This document shows, piece after piece, positions 23,076-33,290 of a DNA stretch of 64,000 nt (position 1 is the first letter of the stretch; every line of letters starts with the position of its first letter). A model generated the notes under the pieces. It ran no database searches, had not been told where the DNA came from, and saw nothing but the letters and a program-made list of their open reading frames with translations. Origin of the DNA: Cristatella mucedo (lineage: Eukaryota; Bryozoa; Phylactolaemata; Cristatellidae); contig WPIO01000169.1 of the NCBI GenBank assembly GCA_009760855.2, positions 558,001 through 622,000 of the forward strand. Reading direction: 5' to 3'. Position numbers and translations under genes: made by a program.

Positions 23076-23949
23076 GTGCACCTCAGTTATTGATGAGAGG
23101 AAAATGTTTGTGCTCAAAACATCAACAACCCGATTCGGCACAGTCCTAGCAGGAGATTAACTTCAAGGAATTGCACACAATCTCAGCACCTTATTAAAAA
23201 AAATACTTTGGTAGAATTAATAGGCTATAATAAGCCTTCCTATACAAATATATGATTACAAAATGTATTTAAAAGCAGGCGTAAACTATAATGGGATGTG
23301 AGTTACAATGCTTATGTATTATGTCTCTAATAGAATACTCTAAGTATGCATATCGGTTACAGCCAGCAATCCTTAAAATTATTTTTTGCTCGTTTTTCCG
23401 GCGCGCTTTTGTCTTGCATGTTTATTTTGTTTCGTGCTTTTTTTGGCTTGCTGTTTTCGCTTATCGTCTAAAACATTTCGTCCCGTCATTTAATGAAAAA
23501 AGAGAAAGATCGCAAACGGTCTTTCTGAGTCGAACTAGGATGACCTCCTGCTGAGCAGCAGGAGGTCCTCAGCCATCGCTTAATCATAGTACCTTATTAA
23601 AAACCTAAAAGCTCACGGCCCTCCCACAGCTGTACACGTATACTGTGCCTACTGCAGGGGTGGTGGGGAAATTCACTGAGACTATTGAGTCGCTGCATTC
23701 AATGAGAAAATTAACTTTTTACCTGTGTTAGCAGCTTAATCGAGTGGACAGAGAAAAAATAAGGGTTTCTTCAATATTCAGATGTTGATTATGAAGAGGA
23801 TTTGGCATCGGCACTACGACATTCGCTACTCGTGATAGCCACGTGTATGGCTTGCCTCGTGCATAGGGATGGCGGCCTTTGCAGTGATGCGAGCGAGGAT
23901 GAACTGCTCTCACATCCACCATGGTGGCCCAGAGTGCTCTTCTGCTAAG

Positions 23950-24270
23950 ATGTCCACCATGGCCAGTTCAAATAAAGTGTCCAAGACTTTGACCAGGATT
24001 ACAGAAAAAAACAAGATGGCTACCTCTTATAGGAACTAGAGCCTAGCCACTATTACACGCGAAGACAGCGAGAGTTTAGCTATGCTCATCGATGAACGCA
24101 TCACAGCTGCAGAGAGTTTAGCTCATTACAGTGGTGAGCCCAGAGCCACCACCCTGACATACGCTGGGACGGAGAGTGTGGCTCCGATAAATGATGCAAT
24201 GAGCACGGCCACCCTTATTCACGAGCATGGCAAAAAGGAGAGCGAAGTTTCAATCGGAGGAAAAATGTGA
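23950..24270 (+). pseudogene. Copy B counterpart of the 2,386-2,796 ORF, interrupted
   Basis: It aligns with the C-terminal ~105 codons of the copy A ORF in the same frame (MASSNKVSKTLTRI against MASSTEVCKTLTRI; LTYAGTESVAPI identical). A TAG stop near 24,038, in the segment reading SYRN-stop, interrupts it, and the N-terminal part is shifted by small indels near 23,860. Whether the ancestor was coding is unknown. Confidence 0.3.
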
Positions 24271-24699
24271 AACCCTATTCACCGTTTTTTAAGAACGCCG
24301 ACGGAGAACTATGTAGTCGGCTGCATGGGAATCGAAAGTCACCAATATTGTACCAAGCAAAGTTGGACGTTGAGTATCATCAGACGTGACATGGGAGCTC
24401 CAGGACACACAGGATCTCTCTATCCACTTGATTTGGGCCTTGACCTCGGGCTGCAGCTTGACCGCAGCTGCGATTTGAGTTGCAAGCTAAGAAATGGATA
24501 TCTGGCAGCTTAGATCAAGCGTCTAATCCTATGTTATCGTTACTGATATTACTGTAGAATGTATGCAATATCTGCTCGCTGACGACTTCGGCGTTCTTGA
24601 AAAAGCGACGATTGCGAATAAAAAGCGACGGCTGCTCGGAGGCACAGATTCAAATCCTAAACTTAGTTAGATAATTATTTTCAAAATGACTGTCCCAAC

Positions 24700-26012
24700 T
24701 ACATTAGCAATGCACAATTGCACAATGGCAACGCACGAAACAGCTACCTGCAGCACCCTTCAACCGGCATGTGCAATCAGGCGATTACAGATGGTGCAAA
24801 ACTCCTCAGCTATTCTTAATAATAGTAAAAATAATAATGACAATGCACTTGATAAAGTGCCCTCACAGAACTTAATCTCTTTCTAGACGCTTTAAATTTG
24901 CGGCAAAGGGAAATGCGATTGAATGGTGAGTAAAATCATGCTTGAAAAACAAACAAAATGAATTATATGGTTAGGGGTGACATGCACGGGGTCAGCATGC
25001 AAATGCGGTTAGTGGCAGCATGCACAGTGTCAGCACGCATAAGCACATTAAGGAGGAATCACAGGGACCCACTAAATGCTGTCCTAAATAGGTGTTTTTA
25101 AGTTCCTTTTAAATGTGGTCAGGTCAGGGGATGTTCTAAAGCAGGTCGGGAGGGAGTTCCAGGCTTTGGGAGCATGCGAACTAAATGCTAGGTCTCCAAA
25201 GGATTTGAGGCTTTTACGAGGTATTGGTAAACTGTTGGATTCCGAAAAGCGGGTGGTACGATGCTTGGCCTGGTTGGGTAGTATATTGGAGAGATAGGCT
25301 GGAGCCATAGAATGAAGGGACCTACAAGTGAGCGACAAAACCTTGAAGTCAATCTGTTGCTTGACTGGTAGCCAGTGCAGGTCGGCAAGAAGTGGAGTAA
25401 TGTGGCAACTGGCTAGTCTGTCGTGAGCTTCGCAGTTGCCACATCTCACCCCTTCTTGCCGACCTGCACTGGCTAGCAATCAAGCAACGGATTGTCTTCA
25501 AGGTTGTGTCGCTCGCTTTTAGGTCGCTTCATTCTTTGGCTCCGGCTATCTGACAGATTTACTGCCTAACCAGGCTAAGCATGGTACCAATCGCTTTTGA
25601 GAATATAAATGTTTATCTACACCTCATATTAACCTCAAATCCTTTGGAGACAGTGCATTTAGTTCATATGCTCCCAAAGTCCGGAACTAACTCCCGACTT
25701 CCGTCACGACATCCTCTGACTTGACCACATTTGAAAAGGAACTTAAAAACACACCTTTTTAGGACAGCAGTTAGTGGGTCCCTCTGATTCGTCCTTTAGG
25801 CGCTTATGAGTGCTGACACTGTTGGTGATGCCACTAACCACATTTGCATGCTGACTGTGTGCACATCACCCCTAACCATGCAATTCATGTTTATCAAGCA
25901 TGATATTACTTACCATACAATCACGCTTCCCTTTGCAGCAAATGTGAAGCGCCTAGAAAGAGATTGTGTTCTCTGAGGGCGCTTTATCAAGGGCATTATT
26001 ATCATTATTATT
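24700..26012 (+). mobile_element. LINE family 1, 3' fragment split by a nested copy (copy B)
   Basis: Orthologous to 3,245-3,957. The left piece (24,700-24,812) ends at the codons for MVQNSSA. The right piece (25,412-26,012) resumes at the CRELRSC equivalent and continues through the 3' UTR to AGGGCGCTTTATCAAGGGC and an ATT tail. The reading frame is broken by indels in the right piece. Confidence 0.82.
24813..25411 (-). mobile_element. LINE family 1 nested in family 1, inverted, copy B only
   Basis: A minus-strand 3' fragment with its tail at the left edge (TTCTTAATAATAGTAAAAATA) and a well preserved ORF (25,479-25,084) encoding ITPLLADLHWLPVKQQIDFK, LTCRSLHSMAPAYLSNILP, PRKSLKSFGDLAFSSHAPKA and WNSLPTCFRTSPDLTTFKRN. 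It is absent from the orthologous site in copy A near 3,345. The flanks share GCTA, a likely short target duplication. The open frame suggests a relatively recent insertion. Confidence 0.8.
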
Positions 26013-26014
26013 AG

Positions 26015-27118
26015 CGTTGGAGACCAATTGAAGTTAGACGAAATCTTCCAAGTTCTGCGAACTACTTGCTGTTCAAAACCCTCATTATATTTCGAAGCGT
26101 TAGAGCACTCGGGCGGAATTTTGATTTACCCCATTTGTCTGTGGTGGATTTCCATCTGCAGTACTCGACAACACACACGGTGTTGTGGAGTTGGAGCATC
26201 AGCTATCGAGAAAAAAGGATGGCCCGGGAAAGTTGTCGGTCTCCCTGAAAGTGAGGAGGGTTCGAGATGTTGAGCTACCGTGCAGCAGCAGGAGATAGGC
26301 TCGTCGAGGGGGGAAGAGGGTACGAGCCCACAATGAGGAGAGTGAGTTAAAAATACGAAGTACTAAGTGCATTCCATGACAGTAGCTGTATAAAAATTGA
26401 CTGCTAGCCCATGCTAGAGCCGCTGACTAGCCTACTTCGGATAGCTGAGACAGGCATCACTTCCGGTTCAGCTCCATTTGTCATTATAGTCATCAAAGCT
26501 CAGAATCCGACTCAACTGAATTCCCTTTCAGATCGAGGACATCGAGGTCATCTCAGCATCGATGAAATTCGCAATTGGTTGGCCGCTCACTTCATTAAGG
26601 GTAACATCTATACGACCAAACATTCAGTGTCACTATCAAGCTGTATGACCTCAACCTCAAGATTGGTTCATCACTCGGCTACCATCTGTCCGTAATTCAC
26701 GAATTGAGTTCTGAAAAAATAGTCATCTAATGACAGCATTCATCTATACACTCTCAATTCAGCCTACTTTCAACTGCGGAATCTCGCCGAAACCGGAGCT
26801 TTCTTAAACAAAGCCGACTTAGTGCAAGTGTTTGTGACATCATTTCTTGATAATTTCCATTCATCATTTTCACGGCACATACATTGTGCCCATAATCGGC
26901 TGTACATTGTGCGAAACCGAGAATCTCGTCTGGCCTGTCATGAGCGGCACTACAGCCACAGCGAACTTTTTTCTATCTGAGCTTTGCTAGCTTCTTTTTG
27001 TCTTGCATCAGTTACACTTCGAGAGATAAACGATTAGAGTAAAGATCGAGTCACTCACTTACATCAGTCAACCCACCAGACCTTATTAATCTGGATTGCT
27101 GTCGTACCCAATGCTAAT
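26015..27118. other. Non-coding, orthologous to 3,960-4,945
   Basis: ORFs at 26,028-26,273 and 26,411-26,695 overlap nothing recognisable. The latter is a frameshifted version of the 4,226-4,561 frame of copy A. Confidence 0.4.
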
Positions 27119-27119
27119 C

Positions 27120-27151
27120 AGTTTGGTGAGATTTGATGGCACACTTGGTAA
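27120..27151 (+). mobile_element. Left part of the tRNA-derived SINE-like element, cut by the NUMT
   Basis: GGTGAGATTTGATGGCACAC leads into ACTTGGTAA. This is the A-box half of the element whose B-box half resumes at 38,185. The undisturbed version is at about 4,955-5,045. Confidence 0.7.
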
Positions 27152-27624
27152 GTACCCAGTAAGTAACAACACGCTTACTTCCCTGTCCTTTAGGGCCCTA
27201 AAGAGTTATTTCCTAATATACTCTCTCATTTCATGAACTTTACTGAGGGCTTTACTCTCCTCTTCTCAAACTTCTTTACCCCAAAGAAAGGCTCCGGACT
27301 CCAAGAGAGGGTTAGACAGTCTATGGATTATGTTGTCTCTTATCATTAGGAGGTATATCTCCTCCTATAGGGTTCTTTGCTTAGTTTGTAGCCATTCAAG
27401 GGATCTTGAGGAGATCTATAGTATGGGTCTTAGCCTTTGCTATCAGAGGGGCCCTCATAAGTCTTAGATACTACTTAACTCTCCTCTTTAGCCTCTTTGT
27501 CTCTTACTCCCCCTTAGGCTTACTCAGGAAGAACTCCTCATGAGGAAGGGGGTTATCCCTGACCTTCAATGGGATGGGTCTCATTCTCATTCCCCTAGTC
27601 ACTAGTTCTAAGACTCTCTTAAAT
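27152..27624 (+). pseudogene. nad2: nad2 fragment (C-terminal half), NUMT
   Basis: NADH dehydrogenase subunit 2, a membrane subunit of complex I. The left part reads SYFLMYSLISWTLLSALLSS in one frame. After a frameshift near 27,340 the conserved core continues as LLSLGGISPPIGFFA, then TAG (27,382) where Lys is usual, then FVAIQGIL and NGMGLILIPLV. About 155 of the usual ~330 codons are present; the 5' half was cut off at the insertion junction. There is no stop codon before the cox2 ATG, which lies in the same frame, so the original stop was lost or was completed by polyadenylation. Confidence 0.8.
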
Positions 27625-28305
27625 ATGCCAAAGTGATACCAGGTACTCCCTCAAGAGGGCTTAAGTCTTTTAATACATCAATTAGACCAATTCCATGAAT
27701 ATACCTTATTTGTGATTACACTGATTATGACTATCGTAGGAGCAGGAGCTATCGCCTTAGTAAGTAACAAGTACTTGAACTATGAAAAGTTCTCTGCCCA
27801 CCTTATTGAGACAGTGTGAACCGTATTACCTGCTATCATCTTAGTATTCCTAGCCCTTCCCTCTTTACGAATTCTTTACCTCATGGATGAAGTAAAGACT
27901 CCTCTGATTACTTTAAAGGCTATTGGTCATCAGTGATACTGACCTTATGGGTTCTGTGACTTCAGGAATATAGAATTCGACACTTACGTAATCCCAACAG
28001 AGGATCTTCAGAAAGGAGAGTTCCGACTGCTGGATGTAGACCATCGAGTGGTACTTCCTCTCAACGAGACGATTCGAGTACTAGTGACAGGAGGAGATGT
28101 TCTGCACTCCTAAACTTTCCCTTCATTAGGAGTTAAGGCAGATGCAGCGCCTGGACGACACAACCAACTTAGATTCTTGATTACTCGTCCTTTAGTCCTA
28201 TATGGACAGTGCTCAGAGCTTTGTGGGGCAAATCACTCCATTATGTCCATTGTTGTTGAAGCAACTCCTTTAGCCTCATTCTTAGAATGACTCTCCCAAG
28301 ACTAG
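27625..28305 (+). pseudogene. cox2: cox2 (full length, one internal stop), NUMT
   Basis: Cytochrome c oxidase subunit II, 226 codons, the normal length. Residues after ATG read MPKWYQVLPQEGL, then LLMHQLDQFHEYTLF at the first membrane helix, [20 protein letters not shown] at the second, and GHQWYWPYGF where HQWYWSYE is usual. The CuA ligands are all present in [16 protein letters not shown]. The only lesion is TAA at 28,111 in HS[14 protein letters not shown], where Trp (TGA) is expected; this is a G-to-A change. The frame is otherwise intact to TAG at 28,303. The gene abuts rrnL without an intervening tRNA. Confidence 0.95.
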
Positions 28306-28481
28306 CCCTCCAATGTGTGTTATAGAAGAGTATCGTACAAACTTAATCAGGAGCAATAGTGAAGAAGTAACGTAAGGGAATGTTTTTAATAAACCCAAGA
28401 AGAGATGAACTCTCGTCCCTTGTGTATCATGGCTTAGCAACCTCCTCCTTTATTCTTAATTCTCTAAATTAATTCTATATA

Positions 28482-28529
<48 letters not shown>

Positions 28530-29640
28530 TAATTCTATAATCTTCCCGAAGCCTAGTGAGCTACTCACCCCTGGTTCAGAACTTATTAGTCCTTGTGGCA
28601 AAAAGGTTAAGAAAGGCTTTAGTAGAGACAATATATCTGTCGCACTTGGTTATATCTGGTTTCTAGAGAAATATATCAAAGTATAAGAAGGTAAACCACC
28701 CTACTTCCTGCTTAGGGGATAACCTCTGAACAGAACTCATTCTGTTGGGATGAACCTTAACCCTAATCTAGGCTTAAAATCAGCCTTGATAGTAAAGCAA
28801 GTTACATTTTGAGGCTCAATAAAGGAATAATCATAAGTAAACAACTAGAGTATCTAGAAATTCTGGCTAACACTCATCAAAAGATACTATGCTAAGACGA
28901 GTATAAGAGAGTACCCATATCATGGTGACTCTTTTAAAGAGCTATGGGTAAGGAACTCGGCAAAGAGAAGCTCCGACTGTTTATCAAAAACATGGCCCTC
29001 TGGAGTTATAGAGAGTATTGCCTGCCCAGTGGCGAGTCTTAACGGCTGCAGTATTTTGACTGTACAAAGGTAGTGTAGTCACTTGTCCCGTCATTAGGGA
29101 CTAGAATCAATGGCTAAACAAGAGCTTAGCTGTCTCACCCATATTCCTAAAAACTTACCTTTAAGTGAAAAGGCTTGAATCCACTAAGAGGACAAGAAGA
29201 CCTTATGGAGCTTTAGAAGTGAAGCTCTGAAGCACTACTATTTATAAAAAGAGTGTAGAGCTTAGAACATTGGTTGGGGCGACCAAGGTACATCAGAACT
29301 ACCTCTTGAAGAGCTGCTTATAAGCACCTACTAAGGAACAAAGATCCTTTTATAAAGATCAGGAGAATAAGCTACCCTAGGGATAACAGGGTTATTCTCC
29401 CCAAGAGCTCCCATCGAAGGGAGAGTTTGCCACCTCGATGTTGGACTAGGACATCCAGTAGGTGTAGCAGCTTACAATGGTGAGCCTGTTCGGCTCTTAA
29501 AGTCCTACATGATCTGAGTTCAGACCGACGTAAGTCAGGTTAGTTTCTATCCTTTACTAAATAAGACTTCCCCTTAGTACGAAAGGACCAGAGGGAAGGG
29601 GCTAAGAAGCCTTGAGTTAGAACTCTTATAATAAACTATA
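28306..29640 (+). rRNA. rrnL: 16S (large subunit) mitochondrial rRNA, NUMT copy
   Basis: The 5' half is recognised by AGTGAAGAAGTAACGTAAGGG and TGTATCATGGCTTAGCAA. The peptidyl-transferase half is recognised by TTTTGACTGTACAAAGGTAG, GGGACTAGAATCAATGGCTA, GGTTGGGGCGACC, CCTAGGGATAACAGGGTTAT, CCTCGATGTTGGACTAGGAC and GAGTTCAGACCGACGTAAG. Total length of about 1.33 kb is normal for an invertebrate. The second motif normally has GACCGTGCAAAGGTAGC, so there are substitutions at positions that rarely vary, in keeping with a nuclear copy. A (TA)n run has expanded inside it. The ends are approximate. Confidence 0.92.
28486..28527. repeat. (TA)n microsatellite inside the rrnL copy
   Basis: About 42 bp of uninterrupted TA dinucleotides in a part of rrnL that is variable in length. 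The expansion probably happened after transfer to the nucleus. Confidence 0.9.
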
Positions 29641-31310
29641 AATAACAAATGTCAACCACTGCCTAGCTCCTGGCTAGTAGAATTCTAAGTTCTTAGATAT
29701 TATAAAGGGGTCCTTTACCGTACAGCTAGGGCAACCTAGCTATCATGTATGTCCCCTTTAGGGATTCTTTACTCCCTCATAGAGGGCTCTTAGGGAAGTG
29801 AAGACTCTCTCCCTAGAGGAGAAGGTCAGTCTCCTAGAGAGCTCTTCGAGTAGAGAACTCTTTCAAGAGAGTAGTGGAGCCCCTCCCCCCTTAGGGACCC
29901 TTTGGGGTGAGTAAACCCTCTCCAGAAGAGCTCTAACGAGGCTAACCCTTTGCCCCCTTAAGGGCCCCTCTAACCCTCCTTCAAGGGAGAGCTTAACCCA
30001 GGGAGAGTCCTTTCCATATTTTAGCTGTGAGCCTGAGCCCACTGGGGCTAGGACTTTATCACACTCTAATTGCCTTTAAAACGACAGGTTCCTACAGATT
30101 TCAAGCCCCGGAGTGAGGCCCCGCCTCACTTTGGAATCCCTCCTCCTTAGGGATGTTCGTCCCAGGGGGAGGGTAGTTGAACCCTTAGGTGTACTTAGTA
30201 TAGCTTAAGGGAGATAAGAGTACATCTAACAAGTACTTTAGACTAAGCAAGTACTAGGTACTCACTTAGGGACTAATAGGGTAAACTAAAGGGTTACGAG
30301 TGAGTAATGTATTGAGGCTCAACTCACTCCGTTACAAACCATTCCCGCTCTCTTGAGTGAGAGGTGATCGGCCTCCGATAACCTATCTCAGATCATACCC
30401 CCTATAGAGCCATTACTTTCCCTCGTCAAGGATGAACATAGAGGGTACGCCCTCTTGAGGCTGTTAGGAGTGGAGCCTCATCGAGGATCATACCTCTCTA
30501 TATTCCCCTCTTCTTAGTTGCAACATCTGTGGACTGTATTAGAGGTGGTCTGTTGTACAGTCATTTGCAGAAGTGAGGGGGTATAACCTTGGCAGTTCGG
30601 ATCGTGTCTTTAGTGCTCAAATAGTCTGGGCTTATACCTCTAGGACTAGATTAGCCAAAGAGGGAAGAACAAAGATCGTTGAGTAGTCTGGCTTATCAGA
30701 GGTAGCAACCTCGTTGTGCTCTGATTAACACACTACACCCGCTGCTTCGTGCAGACCCGTAATGCCCTCCTGGTGTCGACTGCACAGGAGCGAGGGAGGG
30801 GAGTCAGGGCTTACAGCAAGGTGGGGGCTCAAGGGGTTCCTAGGGAGATAAGTCCCATTAGCTGATCAGTGGAGGGGAACTCGTACCTCCATGAAGAGGG
30901 AAGGCCTAGGCACCCTGATCCTACGTAGTCATCACACTCCTACTAGGGGTCAGTAGTAAACTGGAGGTATTCTACCCCGGTGTCGACTGCAAAGGAGCGG
31001 AGGGAGGAGAATATATTTTAGTTTAGCTGCTGGCTCCTTAATAGTACATTAAGGGGTTAGGGGAGGGGTAGACTAGGGCTATCCCGATAGTACCCCGTAG
31101 AGGAAGGTCTAGGGAGGTGAACTCTAGTCCGCCGACTCCAGTCTAGATGGGGCAAGAGGATCATGGGTTCCCATACCCCTCTCAGTTCCATAGATCTCTT
31201 TCTCTGGGCTTATATAAGCTTAATGAAGAATGGAAGATCTTTGAAGAGTTAGAGCTGGAACCTGTTGAGGCTAATCCTCAATAATATTTCTGAGACCACT
31301 AAGGGTATTT

Positions 31311-31625
31311 ATTCAATACGAGTTTTTACTCTTATGGCCACAAGGAGATGGCAGGGACTTATAGCCCTCCCCTAAGCTCCTCTGAGAGAGGTCTTAGTTG
31401 AGTAGGGGACTTATTCCCCCTATTCCCCCCCCCCGAGAGGGGAGGTTAGTCCCTCTTCTGAGGGGGTATAGGGACCCTCTCCCCAGGGGGGAGGTCAGTC
31501 TTCACTAACTTCTTAGCTGAGATTCGCTAAGAGAATGTATTCAATGCGAGCTTTTACTCTTCTTGTCATAGAGCAATGGGAGGGGCTCAGCCCTCCTCTA
31601 AGGCCCTCTGGGAGAGAGTTCTTAG
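31311..31625. repeat. Pair of ~87 bp direct repeats in the mitochondrial non-coding region
   Basis: 31,311-31,397 and 31,539-31,625 share ATTCAATACGAG/ATTCAATGCGAG, TTTTTACTCTT/CTTTTACTCTT, AGCCCTCC and a GAGAGAG..CTTAG end, about 75% identical. Between them lies a G/C-run segment (31,398-31,524) that recurs inverted at 38,012-38,136. Confidence 0.7.
31398..31524 (+). repeat. Inverted repeat arm 1 (mitochondrial non-coding)
   Basis: It is the reverse complement, at about 94-95%, of 38,012-38,136. It contains an uninterrupted C run (31,425-31,434) and GGGGGTATAGGGACCCTC. The two arms flank trnM through nad5 plus the trnF-like sequence. Confidence 0.88.
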
Positions 31626-31637
31626 CCCTTGTAAAGG

Positions 31638-31700
31638 GACTAGATAAGCTAAGTTAAGCTATCGGGCTCATGCCTAAAACACGGGATTCCCTCTCTAGTC
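31638..31700 (+). tRNA. trnM: Mitochondrial tRNA-Met (CAU), NUMT copy
   Basis: The 7 bp acceptor stem is perfect (GACTAGA with TCTAGTC). The D arm is AGCT-AAGTTA-AGCT. The anticodon arm is TCGGG-CTCATG-CCTAA with anticodon CAT, and a T arm GGGA..TCCC follows. The anticodon stem is imperfect and the loop looks one base short compared with the usual CTCATAC, which may be decay in the nucleus. It lies 27 bp before nad1, where trnL genes are common in related orders. Confidence 0.75.
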
Positions 31701-31727
31701 AGAGTTAACCTAGTCACGGCTAACTTT

Positions 31728-32671
31728 ATGGTTAACCTTTTAATTAAAAACCTAATTGTCGTTGTGGCTGTCTTACTGGCAGTAGCTTTCCTTACTTTGG
31801 TTGAACGTAAGGTACTCAGGTACATTCAACTACGGAAGGGCCCTAACAAGGTAAAATTTGGGGGTCTTCCTCAGCCCTTTGCTGATGCTATGAAGCTGTT
31901 TACGAAGGAGAACCCTTGAGTCGCTTTTTCAAACTCCTTAGCTTATAAACTAGCTACTGTTCTCTCCTTAGTCTTGGCCGTTACTTTATGAGTACTTTAC
32001 TTATCTCCCTTTAGCGGGTACCATATTCCTTTAAGAATCTTTCTATTCCTTTGTATCTCCAGAGTAAATGTTTATACCACCCCGACTTCAGGGTGATCCT
32101 CTAACTCAAAGTAGGCTCTCCAAAGGGCACTCCGGGCTATTGCTCAATCAATCTCTTATGAAGTAAGGATGGCTCTCCTACTCTTAAGAGTAGCGATTGT
32201 TTCCCATTCTTACAATTTAAGGACCCTCTCTGAAGAGCAGAGCCTGTCTTGACTTTCCCTATTCCTAATGCCTTTAGCTTTTGTGTGATTTACCTCCTCT
32301 TTAGGAGAGACTAATCGAGCTCCCTATGACTTTGCTGAGGGAGAGTCAGAGCTTGTCTCTGGGTTTAACATTGAGTATGGGGCAAGATGATTTGCCTTCT
32401 TATTTATGGCAGAGTATGCTAATATTATTTTCATAAGAGTACTGACTAGGTCCTCTTTCTAGGAGGGACTAGAATGTGAGTATGAAGCTCCCCTGCGGTG
32501 TTTACTGTGAAGGTAGTACTTGTAGCACGCACCTTCTTATGGGTTCAAGGGTTGGTCCCTCGTCTTCGGTATGACCAGCTCATGTATCTTTCTTGAAAAG
32601 GATTCCTCCTGATACTTCTCTCCTACTTATTGATTCTTCTTCCCCTAGAGGGGAGTATGTCTACTTTGTAG
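31728..32671 (+). pseudogene. nad1: nad1 (full length, one stop and one frameshift), NUMT
   Basis: NADH dehydrogenase subunit 1, the quinone-site subunit of complex I. Conserved blocks in order: [48 protein letters not shown]-stop-[66 protein letters not shown] at 32,112 stands at the Tyr of NSKYAL. A single missing C near 32,459 (TTCTAGGA for TTCCTAGGA) shifts the frame, and the rest is read one frame over to TAG at 32,669. AGG at the conserved Ser of SYEVS shows AGR means Ser. Total length (~314 codons) is normal. Confidence 0.93.
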
Positions 32672-32675
32672 TAGA

Positions 32676-32699
32676 TAAGTCTACGTTCAGGTGGACTTA
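32676..32699 (+). other. Hairpin between nad1 and trnP
   Basis: TAAGTCTAC-GTTCAG-GTGGACTTA forms a 9 bp stem (one G-T pair) with a 6-base loop just after the nad1 stop. It may be a processing signal or the remains of a tRNA; I could not complete a cloverleaf in 32,672-32,736. Confidence 0.5.
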
Positions 32700-32736
32700 G
32701 AATCCTCTTTACACAAGTAAATTGTGATACATTACT

Positions 32737-32802
32737 CGAAAGGTAGAGGGATTCCCTAACCACTAACCCCCAAAGTTAGTATTCTAAATAAACCATCTTT
32801 CG
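32737..32802 (-). tRNA. trnP: Mitochondrial tRNA-Pro (UGG), NUMT copy
   Basis: On the minus strand the acceptor stem is CGAAAGA with CCTTTCG (6 of 7 pairs). The D arm begins GTTTATTTAG. The anticodon arm is ACTAAC-TTTGGGG-GTTAGT with anticodon TGG, and the T arm is AGGG-AAT-CCCT. Both the sequence and the nad1-trnP-nad6 position fit. It is one of two tRNAs opposite to the protein genes. Confidence 0.85.
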
Positions 32803-33288
32803 ATGCAAGACACTCTTATTCCTCCTGGTGTTAATCCTTACTGTCTCCTCAGTGATAACTATCTTCCAACAACCTATCCCCTCAGGGATAACTCTCCTTT
32901 TCCTAGCATTCTTGAGGACTACTTTCCTAGTGGTTGTTGTTAGCTCTTGGTATGGCTATCTGTTGCTCCTAATTTACATTAGGGGGATATTAGTAGCCTT
33001 TGGTTATGTATGTGCTATGACCCCTAACACCCTCTTCTCAGTGGTCCCTAAAGTCTCTTTGATGGTTACCTTGGCTACCTTCACCTTGATTCTATCTTCT
33101 AGGAGGGCGAGATTGCTCCAGGGGGACTCTCTCTCTTCTGGAAGCTAGGAAGTTACTCCTTTCTTTCAGGGGAGAATTTAAGGGCTAACTGAATAGTGGC
33201 TATCATCCTCTTAGATATACTTGTAATTACAGTGTACGTAGTCTTCAAGAAAGCCTCCCCTCTCCAATGGTTTGATACCTCTCGATAG
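32803..33288 (+). pseudogene. nad6: nad6 (two frameshifts), NUMT
   Basis: NADH dehydrogenase subunit 6. ATG at 32,803 follows trnP directly, but the frame changes after about two codons. The recognisable body reads TLLFLLVLILTVSSV, SSWYGYLLLLIYI-S-GILVAF, YVCAMTPNTLFS. A second frameshift lies near 33,130-33,150, after which NWMVAIILLDMLVITVYVV runs to TAG at 33,286. Total length of ~161 codons is normal. AGG at the second position of the IYxxG motif is read as Ser. Confidence 0.85.
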
Positions 33289-33290
33289 AC

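Larger units (their letters stand above)
29641..31637. other. Mitochondrial non-coding region, 2 kb, hairpin-rich
   Basis: No protein frame, rrnS motif or clear tRNA. It has strong hairpins, for example AGCTAGG-GCAA-CCTAGCT (29,724-29,741) and AGTGAGGC-CCC-GCCTCACT (about 30,114-30,132). Purine/pyrimidine-biased runs occur, and a direct repeat has its core GGTGTCGACTGCA near 30,770 and 30,979. Further repeats sit at 31,311-31,625. A long unassigned region next to rrnL is most simply the control region, but no replication signal can be shown from sequence alone. Confidence 0.55.

Noticed and set aside
32990-33000. Ascidian-type mitochondrial code (AGR as Gly), from IYI-AGG-GILV in nad6
   Set aside because: AGG and AGA elsewhere sit at conserved Ser positions (SYEVS in nad1, QTS- and LLS-type positions), which fits the standard invertebrate code.
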